Assembly: GCA_963977005.1 (NCBI GenBank)
Contig: CAXBMQ010000001.1
Coordinates: forward strand, 62,001-126,000
DNA length: 64,000 nucleotides
Source: CAXBCP01 sp963977005
Lineage (GTDB): Bacteria; Pseudomonadota; Alphaproteobacteria; MPNO01; UBA830
Direction of reading: 5' to 3'
This document shows, in pieces, positions 1-9,597 of the stretch; within the stretch, counting starts at the first letter, position 1, and each line of letters begins with the position of its first letter. Below the pieces are notes generated by a model, which did not search any database, was not told the origin of the DNA, and saw nothing but the letters and a program-made list of their open reading frames with translations. The position numbers and the translations under genes are program-made.

Positions 1-177
1 GCCGCCAATCGCCCCACATACCGAGGGCATCGAATTGATCAGTCCCATTTCTCCGTGAATGTCACCCGCACGAACTTTCACTGCGCTGTCACCACGTTCT
101 CGTGCCGGTTGAATGTATTCGGCAACAACGTGTGCTCGGATTTGCTCCGCAAGTGAAGTGCCTGCAAGAATTGCCAT
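1..177 (-). CDS. Partial small conserved protein, truncated by the window edge
   Basis: The frame stays open for 59 codons from an ATG at 177 down to base 1, so only the N-terminal part is visible. The readable part contains a run around residues 28-55 (SAVKVRAGDIHGEMGL followed by INSMPSVCGAIG). I associate this pattern with small conserved proteins of unknown function found beside defence genes. A GGGA stretch about nine bases before the ATG could serve as ribosome binding site; an ATG at 204 is an alternative start. Function unknown. It is called real mainly because the peptide looks conserved. Confidence 0.5.
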   Translation of the reverse strand, partial: MAILAGTSLAEQIRAHVVAEYIQPARERGDSAVKVRAGDIHGEMGLINSMPSVCGAIGG

Positions 178-280
178 TTCCGTCGTTATTCCCAGCAGAA
201 ACATTGCGAGAGATTTCTCATATCACCCAGTCCAGTTTCCGGGTTTCGGGTCCGCCACGCAAAGACAGTAGACGCCTTGT

Positions 281-1027
281 TCATGCAAGGTCTTCCGGCA
301 CTATGTTGAAGCCTGGCAAAAGTCGTTGAATAGTTTGGGTCATTCGCCACGGAGTTATTCCATAAAGAGTCCGGAACTCTCTCCAGATAATTGAATCGAT
401 CGCTGCACAGGCATTTCTTACGTGTTCCAAGTAGCAGATCAAATCGTCCGCGTAGAACCGATCCTCATTCAGTGGTTTACCCCGATGGGCGATATCGCCG
501 CGCACACTAATTATTCGATCTATCTCTTCGGTGATATTTTCAGTTCGTGTCAGGCTCGGCACATGTGTCATCACATTTCCCTCTAAATATAACTTGAAAA
601 GCTTTTGCAGGTTTTTCCCTTGGGGCTTGGTAAATTTCGGCGTGTTAAAGTCGCTCAGATACTCTTCAATCATCTCAACAAACAAACCGCGCCATCCTTC
701 ACCGGGCAGTTTTGCAAGACCGGTTTCCAGCGGATCAACTTTATCTATGTTTGGGGGGTAAGAGTGACGGATTAATTGTCTTCGAATTTTTTGCGAAAGA
801 TCGTCAAAAGTTAAGTTCTCGGCTTCAGTAATTTTTTTGACCGCCTCTTTCGAAACATCTTCGCAATATGTTTCCCAACCGGATACCAACAGAATTAATC
901 CGCCATGGAGCAAGCCGTAATCTGTGTTTGGACCACGCCCCGCGTTTCGCTCCCTAAAAATTTCCGTAAGTGAATTCACTTCTGTGAATGTGTATCGATT
1001 GAAAACTCTGAACGAGTTAGAGGGCAT
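281..1027 (-). CDS. RiboL-PSP/MAE_28990-like HEPN domain protein
   Basis: 248-residue, mostly alpha-helical soluble protein. Near the C-terminus it has R176-GDIA-H181, the Rx4-6H motif that is the ribonuclease active site of HEPN domains. The preceding segment (a YGLLHGG-type helix, then WETYCEDV) resembles the RiboL-PSP-HEPN group. HEPN proteins of this group are commonly RNA-cutting toxins or effectors in defence and toxin-antitoxin loci; RNase activity here is inferred from the motif only. ATG 1027 is chosen over an in-frame TTG at 1033 because GGGAG lies nine bases upstream of the ATG. No nucleotidyltransferase antitoxin is seen next to it, which would be expected if it were a HEPN/MNT toxin. 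Confidence 0.75.
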   Translation of the reverse strand: MPSNSFRVFNRYTFTEVNSLTEIFRERNAGRGPNTDYGLLHGGLILLVSGWETYCEDVSKEAVKKITEAENLTFDDLSQKIRRQLIRHSYPPNIDKVDPLETGLAKLPGEGWRGLFVEMIEEYLSDFNTPKFTKPQGKNLQKLFKLYLEGNVMTHVPSLTRTENITEEIDRIISVRGDIAHRGKPLNEDRFYADDLICYLEHVRNACAAIDSIIWREFRTLYGITPWRMTQTIQRLLPGFNIVPEDLA

Positions 1028-1346
1028 CACCAATTTCTCCCAAAAATTAAATGCAGCTGAACTTTCCGCCGAAGACTTACGATTAAGATTTGAGAAAAGC
1101 GTAATTGAATTTACGACGCGTAAGAACAGTTTCTCGATGATTGCCTTGATTGACTCCGCCCCTACCAGAGACCTCGCAAGGCAAACTATGACAAGCCTCT
1201 CTGAATTTCCGAATCAACCAACATGAAATATACGGCGTTAACGGCTAGGAGTGGAGTTCGCAGCATTGAGATCGTTAACTCCGAATCCGAGGCGGCTCCA
1301 CCGATTAGTGGAACGATATACGCAGCCATGTTACCAGGGGCTGAAA
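1028..1346. other. Divergent intergenic region
   Basis: About 320 bases separate the minus-strand HEPN gene from the plus-strand gene at 1,347. It is AT-richer than its neighbours in the first half and must hold the promoters for both directions. I see no convincing -35/-10 pair, repeat or RNA gene in it. Short open frames here have no recognisable content. Confidence 0.4.
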
Positions 1347-2588
1347 ATGACGGAAGAAACCAGACAACTAACCCGCCGGGGACTCTACGATCTCGTCTGG
1401 AAAACGCCGGTCGACACCCTTTCAAAAGAGATGGGCCTCTCCGGCCGCGGTCTTGCCAAGCTCTGCGATCGGCACAGCATCCCGGTTCCGCCCCGAGGCT
1501 ACTGGGCACAGAAAGCCGCCGGCAAAAAAGTGAAACGGCCACCCCTGCTCGAGTTGGATGGAACAAACAAACCGGAAATCATCTTGAATCTGAGTGTCAG
1601 CGACAAGGCCGGAAACAGTGGTTCGACCGACGGGAATGACGGCCCCAATCCCTATAAGGAATTTTTCGAAAAACAACTCGGCGAGCTTGGCGCGATCGAG
1701 CCCAGGAAGCAGTTACGTAAGCCGCACCCTATTATTGCGGGCTGGCTGAAGGAGGAAGAAGCTGTATGCCAACGGGCAAGAAACTCTATCTACGGCGGCG
1801 GATATTTCGTTGCGAAACACGCCACATCGCTCGGCCGAAGGCGGCTTCGAATTCTGGATGTGATATTGCGCGAGCTCGAGCGTCGCGGCTGCACAATCGA
1901 GATCGACAATCGACGTGAAGAAAATCTCTCGTTCCGCCTGGGCCATGATCGAGTCGAGTTCACGGTCTCGGAGCGCATTCGTCAAATCCGTCGCCGTCTT
2001 ACCGATGAAGAAAAAGCGGAACGCTCTTATTCGAGTCAGGAATGGACGCAGACCAGGGAGCCGTCAGGCAACCTCATTCTCAAGATGTCGACCTACGGTC
2101 CGGACGGAATTCCGAAAAGCTGGGAAGACGAGACGGACAGACCTCTAGAGGCGCAGATCTCCCAAATGCTCGCCGGCCTTCTGACGACGCTTGCCTATGT
2201 CAGAGCAAAACGCGAAGCCCAGGAGGAAGTGGATCGCAAACGGCGCGCCCGCGAAGATGAAGCGAGGAAACTGGAGGCTGAACGGCAGGCCGAACGAGAT
2301 CGCAAACTAGGACTACGGCAACGGGAAAAGGCGTGGCAGGTCGCCGGGCAAATTCGGGAATATGTGACGGCGGTTGAAGGCGCTCTTGCGGATGGAGAGT
2401 TGTCACTGGCCCCGTCAGAGCTGAAACAATGGCGCGATTGGGCGTTATCGCATGCGGACGAAATCGACCCACTTCGTTCAGGTGATGCAACAGGAACGGG
2501 GGTTCTTTGGCAGAATGACCAACAGGACTACGCGGGACACTACCGGCCAAGGCACATGGCGCGTGCGCAAGGCCCGAACTGTTTTTAG
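1347..2588 (+). CDS. Conserved hypothetical protein with N-terminal HTH-like region and coiled coil
   Basis: 413 residues. The N-terminal 50 or so (TRRGLYDLVWKTP, then SKEMGLSGRGLAKLCDRHSIP and PRGYWAQKAAG) look like a helix-turn-helix unit that reads a short target. A stretch rich in Arg, Glu and Ala at about residues 295-350 should form a coiled coil. I have seen this N-terminal pattern in many uncharacterised proteobacterial proteins but know no function. The ATG at 1,347 is chosen because the conserved region begins there; the frame is open further upstream to a start at 1,251. It is co-oriented with the DUF6361-PLD-helicase operon and ends 142 bases before it, so it may be a regulator or an accessory subunit of that system. 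Confidence 0.7.
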   Translation: MTEETRQLTRRGLYDLVWKTPVDTLSKEMGLSGRGLAKLCDRHSIPVPPRGYWAQKAAGKKVKRPPLLELDGTNKPEIILNLSVSDKAGNSGSTDGNDGPNPYKEFFEKQLGELGAIEPRKQLRKPHPIIAGWLKEEEAVCQRARNSIYGGGYFVAKHATSLGRRRLRILDVILRELERRGCTIEIDNRREENLSFRLGHDRVEFTVSERIRQIRRRLTDEEKAERSYSSQEWTQTREPSGNLILKMSTYGPDGIPKSWEDETDRPLEAQISQMLAGLLTTLAYVRAKREAQEEVDRKRRAREDEARKLEAERQAERDRKLGLRQREKAWQVAGQIREYVTAVEGALADGELSLAPSELKQWRDWALSHADEIDPLRSGDATGTGVLWQNDQQDYAGHYRPRHMARAQGPNCF

Positions 2589-2730
2589 GGCAATCGCTGG
2601 TGGCTTAAAGATTGAAGGTATCGAACAGGGGGCTCTGCGGAGATTTTAACCTCTGTGCCCATTGAGAGGTTTGGCGAAGCGACAAGTATACTCTAGGCTC
2701 TTCAATCCTCGGTTTTTCCGCGAATTTCAT

Positions 2731-3915
2731 ATGTCTTCTCTTGCCTGGATAGATTTCGATGAGGTCGAGCGTCAACGCGCTCGACGGATCATGGCGATGT
2801 TTCAGGAGAAGGACAGTCGGGACGAGCTGGGTCTCGGGCCGATCCGGGACTCGATCGCCGATCACCTTTTCCCCGGGACGAGCACAATTCAGACGCGCCT
2901 TCGATACATGTTTTTCGTACCGTGGATCTATTCCGAGATTGAACAACTGAACGCTCCTCCCGATAGATTGATGGAGCAGGCGCGCGCCCGGGAAATAAGA
3001 CTGATTGAGGCGCTTCGATCAGGAGAGGATGACAGCGGAGTTATCGGCAGAGACGCTGGTGCCAGCCTGCAGCGCCTGCCGAGCTCCATTTACTGGGCGG
3101 GACTGCAAAGCTGGGGCATTCGTCTTTTCCCAGGATCTCAGGAAGCGTATTTCGCCGCGATACCGAGCCTGCGGCGGCGAAGACATCACTCGGGGACTGC
3201 AGAGGATGCGCGCGCCGCGGAGGAAAGCGATCTGATTACATGGCGCCCCGGACTGCCACCTGCGCCTGATGACTTTATGGAATCTGCGGACTTTCAGCTT
3301 ACCAGCGAGGAGGCAGGTTTTATCGTCGACCGCCTTGTCGACAGTCACCCCGACAGCCTCCTTACCCATCTTGCAAAGCAGGGGCGTTACGCCAAATGCG
3401 ACTACATCTGGGAACATCCTGACAGCGCCAACTTTCCGGAGCGGGCCGGCGTTCTGATTTCTCACGCTGAAATCTTCTCATCGGTCATGCACGGCGCATC
3501 CCTGCTCTACAACCTTATGCTGTCGGAACTACACGACAATCAGGAATGGGTTAATAAATATCGCGAGGCCCTCACCGACTGGTCCGAAGGAATTGGCCGA
3601 TCTTCGATCCACGAATGGTCGCTTGAGGATTTCTGGGTCGACATCCACCACGAAAGCCACGCCATTCGTGAACCCGCCCGCCGGTTCATACGGCAATGGC
3701 TGGAGATAGTTAGCGGGCAGGAAGACCATGTTTCTGATTCTCAGCCAGCACGTGATCTTGTTCACTCACGCGAAAAACGCCTCAAGGGCGCTCAGTCCCG
3801 ATTTACAAACCGAACCATACTCGATCGATGGGGCGGAAGTTCCGGCGCCGACCGCCTGACCTTTAGATGGCCTGATGCCAACAGCCACATCCGGGACCTT
3901 GTGAATGCCAACTGA
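2731..3915 (+). CDS. DUF6361 family protein
   Basis: 394 residues, soluble. The start region (SSLAWIDFDE, then ERQRARRIMAMFQEKDSRDELGLG) matches my memory of the DUF6361 family, whose members begin at this point; the ATG at 2,731 is therefore preferred to an in-frame TTG at 2,662. No catalytic motif is evident. Residues 45-70 (FPGTSTIQTRLRYMFFVPW) are typical of the family. The last 11 bases overlap the next gene, so translation is probably coupled to the PLD-family and helicase genes. Role unknown; the family recurs beside PLD-fold and helicase genes, which suggests it is a subunit of a defence complex. Confidence 0.75.
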   Translation: MSSLAWIDFDEVERQRARRIMAMFQEKDSRDELGLGPIRDSIADHLFPGTSTIQTRLRYMFFVPWIYSEIEQLNAPPDRLMEQARAREIRLIEALRSGEDDSGVIGRDAGASLQRLPSSIYWAGLQSWGIRLFPGSQEAYFAAIPSLRRRRHHSGTAEDARAAEESDLITWRPGLPPAPDDFMESADFQLTSEEAGFIVDRLVDSHPDSLLTHLAKQGRYAKCDYIWEHPDSANFPERAGVLISHAEIFSSVMHGASLLYNLMLSELHDNQEWVNKYREALTDWSEGIGRSSIHEWSLEDFWVDIHHESHAIREPARRFIRQWLEIVSGQEDHVSDSQPARDLVHSREKRLKGAQSRFTNRTILDRWGGSSGADRLTFRWPDANSHIRDLVNAN

Positions 3916-5779
3916 CATTCCTCTGCATCCCGACGTTCGCAATCTTTATGGCGCCATTCTTCGCCCTCCTCCCGGAACCATATTCGATTCCGGGGTCGCG
4001 ACGAGCTTTTCGCTGGATTTTGAGACCGCACTTGCCGTCCCCGTAACGCTCGCTCTGTTTGCATCCGAAAGTCGGGACGAACTTCTTACAAGCCCGCTGG
4101 CACTTCTTGAGGGGCTGGAAAGAACGTCGGATCGCCTCGCTATATTTTGCGAGGCCGGGCGTATCCAGGCCCAAAGCAAACCGCAGTCACGTCTTTGTGC
4201 ATTGCTTGAGCGGATGATCCTCGAAGTCACAGCACCAAGGGGCGGCGCATTTCATCCCAAAATCTGGGTCCTACGTTACCGGCCACTCGATGCCGGCGAA
4301 CCACACAAGCTAAGGCTGATCGTCCTTTCCCGAAATCTCACGCGGGATCGTTCATGGGATCTTTCGCTCGCCCTCGATGGCGCGGTCGGGCGCGGACGCA
4401 AACCTGTGAACAAGCCCCTGGTTGAGTTCGTCAAACGCCTTCCGACCCTCTCGACAATGCCGCCCTCCGATCACATAGCCCCCCTGATCGCGGAGATGGT
4501 TGATGATCTCGAGCGAGCTGACTGGGTTCTGCCGCCCGGATTCGAGAATCTGTCTTTTGCCGTCAATGGAGTCGGACGACGTGTCTGGAAACCGGAACCG
4601 TGCAGCAAAATGGCCGTCATATCCCCGTTCTGCGATGAAAATGCGCTCGAACTGCTCGCCGACTTAACACAAAGGGGATCTCCCAAACTCGTCAGCCGCT
4701 CTGAGGAACTCGCGGCAATTCCTGAAACCACCCTTGAGCGTTTCGCCGAGATACTGGTCATGGACGAAGTCGCTGAAAGCGAGGACGGCGAGGGGGATGA
4801 CGCCGACGAGACGGATGCGCGGCCGCTGAGCGGGCTCCATGCGAAGGCATTCATTCAGGAATCCGGATGGGACACGACTGTCACCGTCGGTTCGGGTAAC
4901 GCCACTCGACCCGCATTGATCAACGGTCGGAACGTTGAGGTCTTCGCGACACTGACGGGCAGGCGCGCCCGTGTCGGGAGTATCGACGAGATTCTTGGTT
5001 CAGAGGGTTTCGGCCGAGTGCTTCGACCATTTCAACGAGGCGAAATTCCCCCGCCGGATAGCGAACAGGTCACGGCGGAGAAACGTGTCGAGGAAGCAAG
5101 GCGAACACTCGCGGACGCGGGGCTGAATCTCTCTTGCGCTCGTGAAGCGTCGGTAGAGCAGAACAGTTCGACGGACTGGCGGCTTTCCATTCGATTGGCC
5201 CAGCCTCTGCGGCTGGAAGGGCTGTCTGCTGCAAAAGTCTGGCCCATTACGCGTGGCGAAGACCATGCCCGCGACATTCTCGGCATGCTTCAGAAGGGGG
5301 GCGCCACCGACATTGGCGTTCTGCCTATTGCCGATATAACGAGATTTCTTGGCTTCAGACTCGTCGACGAGAGCGGCAAGGCAGAAGCGATATTCACACT
5401 CGGCGTTGTGATCGACGGACTTCCCGACAATCGGCATCAGGCCATACTCCGGAAGATGATCGATAGCCGGGAGACGTTTCTCCAGTACCTGAGATTGCTG
5501 CTTGCCGATCTGAATGATCCGTTTTCCGCCCAGCTGGCCTGGTCCGGGGCCAATGGCGCGAAGTACTGGGGCGATGCTTTCGACGATGAGCCGATCCTCG
5601 AGGATATGGTCCGCGCTCTGTCACATGGCCGGGATCGCCTGAAAGCAGTTCAAAGACTGATGGAACGTCTCGAACGGCCGCATACAGGGGACGACCCGGA
5701 TATAATCCCGAGCGACTTCATCGAACTCTGGTCCGCGTTCCAGACCGTCCTCGGCGAGCGAGGGGCGCTCGATGATTGA
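3905..5779 (+). CDS. Phospholipase D-family (HKD) protein
   Basis: 624 residues with two PLD-type half sites. The first is H117-P-K119 followed about 30 residues later by LSRNLTRDRSWD. The second is H312-A-K314 followed by GSGNATRPAL. Paired HxK sites with a downstream S/G-x-N segment are the signature of the PLD superfamily, whose defence members are usually DNA-cutting nucleases rather than lipases; that role is inferred. There is no signal peptide. An acidic linker at about 286-307 separates the halves. It overlaps the DUF6361 gene by 11 bases and the helicase gene by 8, a tightly coupled three-gene unit. Confidence 0.8.
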   Translation: MPTDIPLHPDVRNLYGAILRPPPGTIFDSGVATSFSLDFETALAVPVTLALFASESRDELLTSPLALLEGLERTSDRLAIFCEAGRIQAQSKPQSRLCALLERMILEVTAPRGGAFHPKIWVLRYRPLDAGEPHKLRLIVLSRNLTRDRSWDLSLALDGAVGRGRKPVNKPLVEFVKRLPTLSTMPPSDHIAPLIAEMVDDLERADWVLPPGFENLSFAVNGVGRRVWKPEPCSKMAVISPFCDENALELLADLTQRGSPKLVSRSEELAAIPETTLERFAEILVMDEVAESEDGEGDDADETDARPLSGLHAKAFIQESGWDTTVTVGSGNATRPALINGRNVEVFATLTGRRARVGSIDEILGSEGFGRVLRPFQRGEIPPPDSEQVTAEKRVEEARRTLADAGLNLSCAREASVEQNSSTDWRLSIRLAQPLRLEGLSAAKVWPITRGEDHARDILGMLQKGGATDIGVLPIADITRFLGFRLVDESGKAEAIFTLGVVIDGLPDNRHQAILRKMIDSRETFLQYLRLLLADLNDPFSAQLAWSGANGAKYWGDAFDDEPILEDMVRALSHGRDRLKAVQRLMERLERPHTGDDPDIIPSDFIELWSAFQTVLGERGALDD

Positions 5780-8700
5780 GAAAGATCGGTACGATGCGAG
5801 TGCCGCACTGAAGCCCCTGAAGTCGTTTCAGCACCGAACAGTCGATTATGTTTTTCGCCGATTTTACGAGGACGATAACACGACCCGGCAGTTCCTTGTT
5901 GCCGATGAGGTGGGCCTCGGCAAGACAATGGTTGCGCGCGGCCTGATCGCACGGGCTATCGAGCGCCTCTGGGATAGGGTCGACCGCATAGACGTCCTAT
6001 ATATCTGCTCGAACCAGGCGATCGCGGCGCAAAATATCAACCGGCTTAACGTTATGGGGCGACAGGCGTTTTCCCTGCCCACCCGCATGACCCTGCTGCC
6101 GCTCCAGCTGTCCGGAGAACACGGACTGAGCCGTAACAAGGTCAATTTCATCAGCCTCACGCCGGGAACAACTTTCGACCTTCGATCATCGACGGGCGTT
6201 ATGGAAGAGCGCGCTCTGCTGTTTCACCTGCTTAGGAAGGACGTAGAACCGCCGACGGGACTGCGCAATCTTCTTCAGGTCCACGCCGGACCAGAGGGAT
6301 GGGGGAATTCAGTCAGAAATATATCGCTGAAGGGAATCGACAAGGGCCTGATAGAAAATTTCAGAGCAGCCGTTACAGCAAATAGCCAGGTGATGGCAGA
6401 GCTGAGTGATCTATGCGTTCAGTTTCGCCGACGCCGAAAACATTACCCGGATGAACTAGCCAACAGACGCAATGCCGTGATCGGACAGCTTCGAAGCATA
6501 CTCTCTCACATCTGCGTCGACGCTCTGGAACCCGATCTGATCATCATGGACGAGTTTCAGCGGTTCAACGAACTGCTCCATGGCGATCACGATGCCGCCA
6601 CCCTCGCGCAGGAGCTTTTCAATTACACTGACCGGGACGGTAATGAGGCCCGGACGCTTCTTTTGTCTGCGACTCCATACCGAATGCTGACGTTGTCGGG
6701 CGACGATGCGGAGGAAGGCGACCACTACAAAGAGTTTCAGGAAACCCTTGGCTTCCTGTTCGGCCGCACAAAGGGGAAGCAAATTGCTGCAGACCTCGCT
6801 CGCGAAATGACCGGGTTTCGAAATGACCTATTCGGCCTTCCGGATTCAAGAAACCAAGCATTTGGCCGCAAGGAAGGGATTGAAGCGCGGCTTCGGGAAG
6901 TGATTTCCCGAACTGAAAGGGTAAATAACACCAAGGATCGCGATTCAATGGTGGCGGAACCGCCACTGAAGCTGACCGTGGAACCTGATGACCTGCGTGA
7001 AGCGGCGCTCGTTTCCAGGGTGGCGCATGTCGCAGAAGCACCCGAGATTGTCGAGTACTGGAAGTCGGCTCCATACCTTCTCAACTTCATGCGCGACTAT
7101 GCTCTGAAGCGGAGACTGAAATCAGAGGATCTCTCACGGTCACCTGCGCTAATTGATGCCATCACCGAAGCAAGAAGCAGTTGCCTCAATCGAGACGAAA
7201 TCGATACGTACCATCCGCTCTCACCTCCCAACGGGCGGATGAGAGCCCTGATGGATGACATATTCGAAAGCGGGCTCGATCAGCATCTCTGGATCCCGCC
7301 ATCGTTGCCGTATTACGGCACGGATGAGACCGAGCAGACCAAGCCGACGAAGGCTCTGGTCTTTTCCTCCTGGTCCATGGTTCCGGACGCTGTGGCCGGC
7401 ATCCTCTCCTATGAAGCCGAACGCCGGATGGGCGTCAAGGAAGCCGGCAGGGATTATTTCGACCGAACCCGGCCACGACCATTGCAGTTTCGTGTGTCTC
7501 AGGGACGCCTTGCCGGCCTTCGCGCACTCCTTTTGTTTTATCCCTCCCCCGTGCTGGCGGCTGAAGGTGACCCCCTCGACATCGTCGCAGCGAATTCCGC
7601 TTCTCTTTCATATGAAGAAATGCGCGCCGCTCTCGCAGAGCGCCTTCGACCGTTTCTGCATAAACTACAGTCTTCGGCCGATACGGATGCGGAAACCGAT
7701 AACTGGGAGTGGGCGGGCCCGGCCGTGCTTGACGAAATTTCCGGCTATGGCACGAGCAGTTGGCTCGATAGCCACAACGGGTTTGTCAGTCTGGGCGACG
7801 AGGAAGCGTTTCCGGACCATGTCACTGAGCTCCGAAATGCGTCAGTGAAAAAACGGGTAAACGGCACCTTGCCCGACAGCGCACTTGAACTTCTTGTGGA
7901 CCTTGCGCTCGGCAGCCCGGCCATTTGCGCGTTGCGCGCCCTTCGCCGAGTTGCACCGGAATTGCTTTGGGATGACCCGATTATGCTGACTGAAGCATCA
8001 CGGATCGCCTGGGGATTCAGAACGCTATACAATCAGCACGACTCAGTCGCGCTTCTCCGACGAGCGTCAGGGGAGCGTTACTGGCATGGCGTCATTTTGC
8101 ATGCGGCGCGGGAGAATCTTCAGGCCGTACTCGACGAATATGTTCACTGCCTTGTCGAGTCAGAAGGGCTGGTCGATTCCACGCCGGAAGATCGGGTCAG
8201 GGGCCTCTCAGAGAAAATAAACGCCGTTCTCTCACTCCGCCCCTCTCAGATCGAGGTTGATGACCCGCACGTCCATGATGGCGAGGTTCGAATAGAGCAA
8301 TTTTCTTTGCGCGGCCGTTTTGCAATGCGATTGGCCGAATATCGGGATGATGAAGGAGGAGCCGGTCGCCTTAGCGCCGTTCGTGACGCGTTTAATTCAC
8401 CCTTCAGACCGTTCGTTCTTGCGAGCACCTCTATCGGTCAGGAAGGGCTGGATTTCCACCCCTATTGCCACCGGGTCTATCACTGGAATCTTCCGAGCAA
8501 TCCGGTGGATCTCGAACAACGCGAAGGGCGCGTCCACCGATACAAGGGGCACGCCGTTCGACTGAATGTCGCGAGAGACTTTGCCGGCAAAGTTCGCGGA
8601 CAGGGTGCCCCCTCGACGGATCCCTGGACCTCAATGTTTGCTGCCGCTCGGGAAGACGCCCTCGTCGAAAACGACATGGTTCCTTACTGGATATACGATG

Positions 8701-8909
8701 GGCCAACGAAGGTTGAACGGCGGGTGCCGATGCTGCCCTACAGTCGGGAGACGGCGCGACTGAAATGGCTGAAAAAAAGTGTGGCTGTCTACCGCTTGGC
8801 CTTCGGACAGCCGAGGCAGGACGACCTGATGGAATATCTCCGGACGATGAGTGAGCACTTATCGCCGGAAGATCTGGAGGCATTGCAGATTCGACTGGCA
8901 CCTCTCTGA
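5772..8909 (+). CDS. Large SF2/SNF2-type helicase
   Basis: 1,045 residues. Helicase motifs in order: Walker A G48-LGKT with K51; motif II D260-EFQ, a variant of the DEAD/H box; motif III SATPYR near residue 298; and in the C-terminal half STSIGQEGLDF followed by LEQREGRVHRYKG, corresponding to motifs V and VI. A long insert separates the two RecA-like lobes. The DEFQ box and the long insert are typical of helicases in bacterial defence operons. Its first 8 bases overlap the PLD-family gene, so helicase and nuclease are probably made together and act as one complex. No nuclease domain is visible in this polypeptide itself. Confidence 0.85.
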   Translation: MIEKDRYDASAALKPLKSFQHRTVDYVFRRFYEDDNTTRQFLVADEVGLGKTMVARGLIARAIERLWDRVDRIDVLYICSNQAIAAQNINRLNVMGRQAFSLPTRMTLLPLQLSGEHGLSRNKVNFISLTPGTTFDLRSSTGVMEERALLFHLLRKDVEPPTGLRNLLQVHAGPEGWGNSVRNISLKGIDKGLIENFRAAVTANSQVMAELSDLCVQFRRRRKHYPDELANRRNAVIGQLRSILSHICVDALEPDLIIMDEFQRFNELLHGDHDAATLAQELFNYTDRDGNEARTLLLSATPYRMLTLSGDDAEEGDHYKEFQETLGFLFGRTKGKQIAADLAREMTGFRNDLFGLPDSRNQAFGRKEGIEARLREVISRTERVNNTKDRDSMVAEPPLKLTVEPDDLREAALVSRVAHVAEAPEIVEYWKSAPYLLNFMRDYALKRRLKSEDLSRSPALIDAITEARSSCLNRDEIDTYHPLSPPNGRMRALMDDIFESGLDQHLWIPPSLPYYGTDETEQTKPTKALVFSSWSMVPDAVAGILSYEAERRMGVKEAGRDYFDRTRPRPLQFRVSQGRLAGLRALLLFYPSPVLAAEGDPLDIVAANSASLSYEEMRAALAERLRPFLHKLQSSADTDAETDNWEWAGPAVLDEISGYGTSSWLDSHNGFVSLGDEEAFPDHVTELRNASVKKRVNGTLPDSALELLVDLALGSPAICALRALRRVAPELLWDDPIMLTEASRIAWGFRTLYNQHDSVALLRRASGERYWHGVILHAARENLQAVLDEYVHCLVESEGLVDSTPEDRVRGLSEKINAVLSLRPSQIEVDDPHVHDGEVRIEQFSLRGRFAMRLAEYRDDEGGAGRLSAVRDAFNSPFRPFVLASTSIGQEGLDFHPYCHRVYHWNLPSNPVDLEQREGRVHRYKGHAVRLNVARDFAGKVRGQGAPSTDPWTSMFAAAREDALVENDMVPYWIYDGPTKVERRVPMLPYSRETARLKWLKKSVAVYRLAFGQPRQDDLMEYLRTMSEHLSPEDLEALQIRLAPL

Positions 8910-9038
8910 CTCAGCGCTCGAACGACATCAACGGGAGGAGTTCAATTCAAGCGGGTGCACATCTGCATCTGTCTAGTCAGACAAGTCGGCGTATTCGAGT
9001 TCTGTTTCAATACCTTCATTCAATCCGCAAAGGTCTAG

Positions 9039-9332
9039 CTAAGGCCAAATTGTAAATTCGTGAGGGATGTCGATCCGTTCGCAAAACTCGCGAAACTTCG
9101 ACACAGCCTGAATATCGCCAGAATATTTTTCGCGGAGAAGAGCTGTGAGTAAGGCCGGAAATTCCTGCGCTTTCACACTAACCCAGAATTCATAATCGTC
9201 GTGACCCCAAGCCCGCTCTACGTCAGGTCCCATATCTTGCGCATCTAAACGGAGTCCCTCCTCTGAAAAAGATAGCCTTACCGACCGGAAGTTCATTTCA
9301 TCCCGGCGTGCAAGTTCGATCGACCTTGTCAT
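9039..9332 (-). CDS. Small conserved hypothetical protein
   Basis: 97 residues. It contains GLRLDAQDMGPDVERAWGHDDYEFWV at about 27-52, a pattern I recall from small unknown bacterial proteins. The ATG at 9,332 is preferred to a TTG at 9,335 because GAGGGG lies six bases upstream of it. It is separated by 265 bases, including a strong hairpin, from the minus-strand gene ending at 9,598. It may be an immunity or antitoxin-type protein, but nothing in the sequence proves it. Confidence 0.6.
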   Translation of the reverse strand: MTRSIELARRDEMNFRSVRLSFSEEGLRLDAQDMGPDVERAWGHDDYEFWVSVKAQEFPALLTALLREKYSGDIQAVSKFREFCERIDIPHEFTIWP

Positions 9333-9555
9333 CAATTACCCCTCCCCAAATATCCTTACTGAAAGCTATGATGTTCAAAACTTCCCGACATTTGAAAATC
9401 GGACTCCCCCGTGACTGGAGGGAATCGCGTTCTCACGTCAGCTCCTAAAGGAACGCCACATCTCAATATTGCAGACTCAATATCATGAGAATTTAAATGC
9501 CACCTAACGGAAGCAGCGTCAGCATCAGTCTCGCATACTTCTTGCGCCACCGGGA

Positions 9556-9595
9556 ATACGCTTGCGGCTATTCCTGTGAAAAGCCGCAAGCGTAT
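9556..9595 (-). terminator. 14-bp perfect hairpin, possible terminator
   Basis: Bases 9,556-9,569 are perfectly complementary to 9,582-9,595, with a 12-base loop. It starts two bases downstream of the stop codon of the minus-strand gene at 9,598-10,188. There is no U-tract after it, so intrinsic termination is uncertain; it may instead protect the 3' end of the mRNA. Confidence 0.5.
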
Positions 9596-9597
9596 AT

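Noticed and set aside
9356..9589. Possible 77-codon minus-strand gene
   Set aside because: Starts with TTG inside the long hairpin, has no ribosome binding site and no conserved feature.
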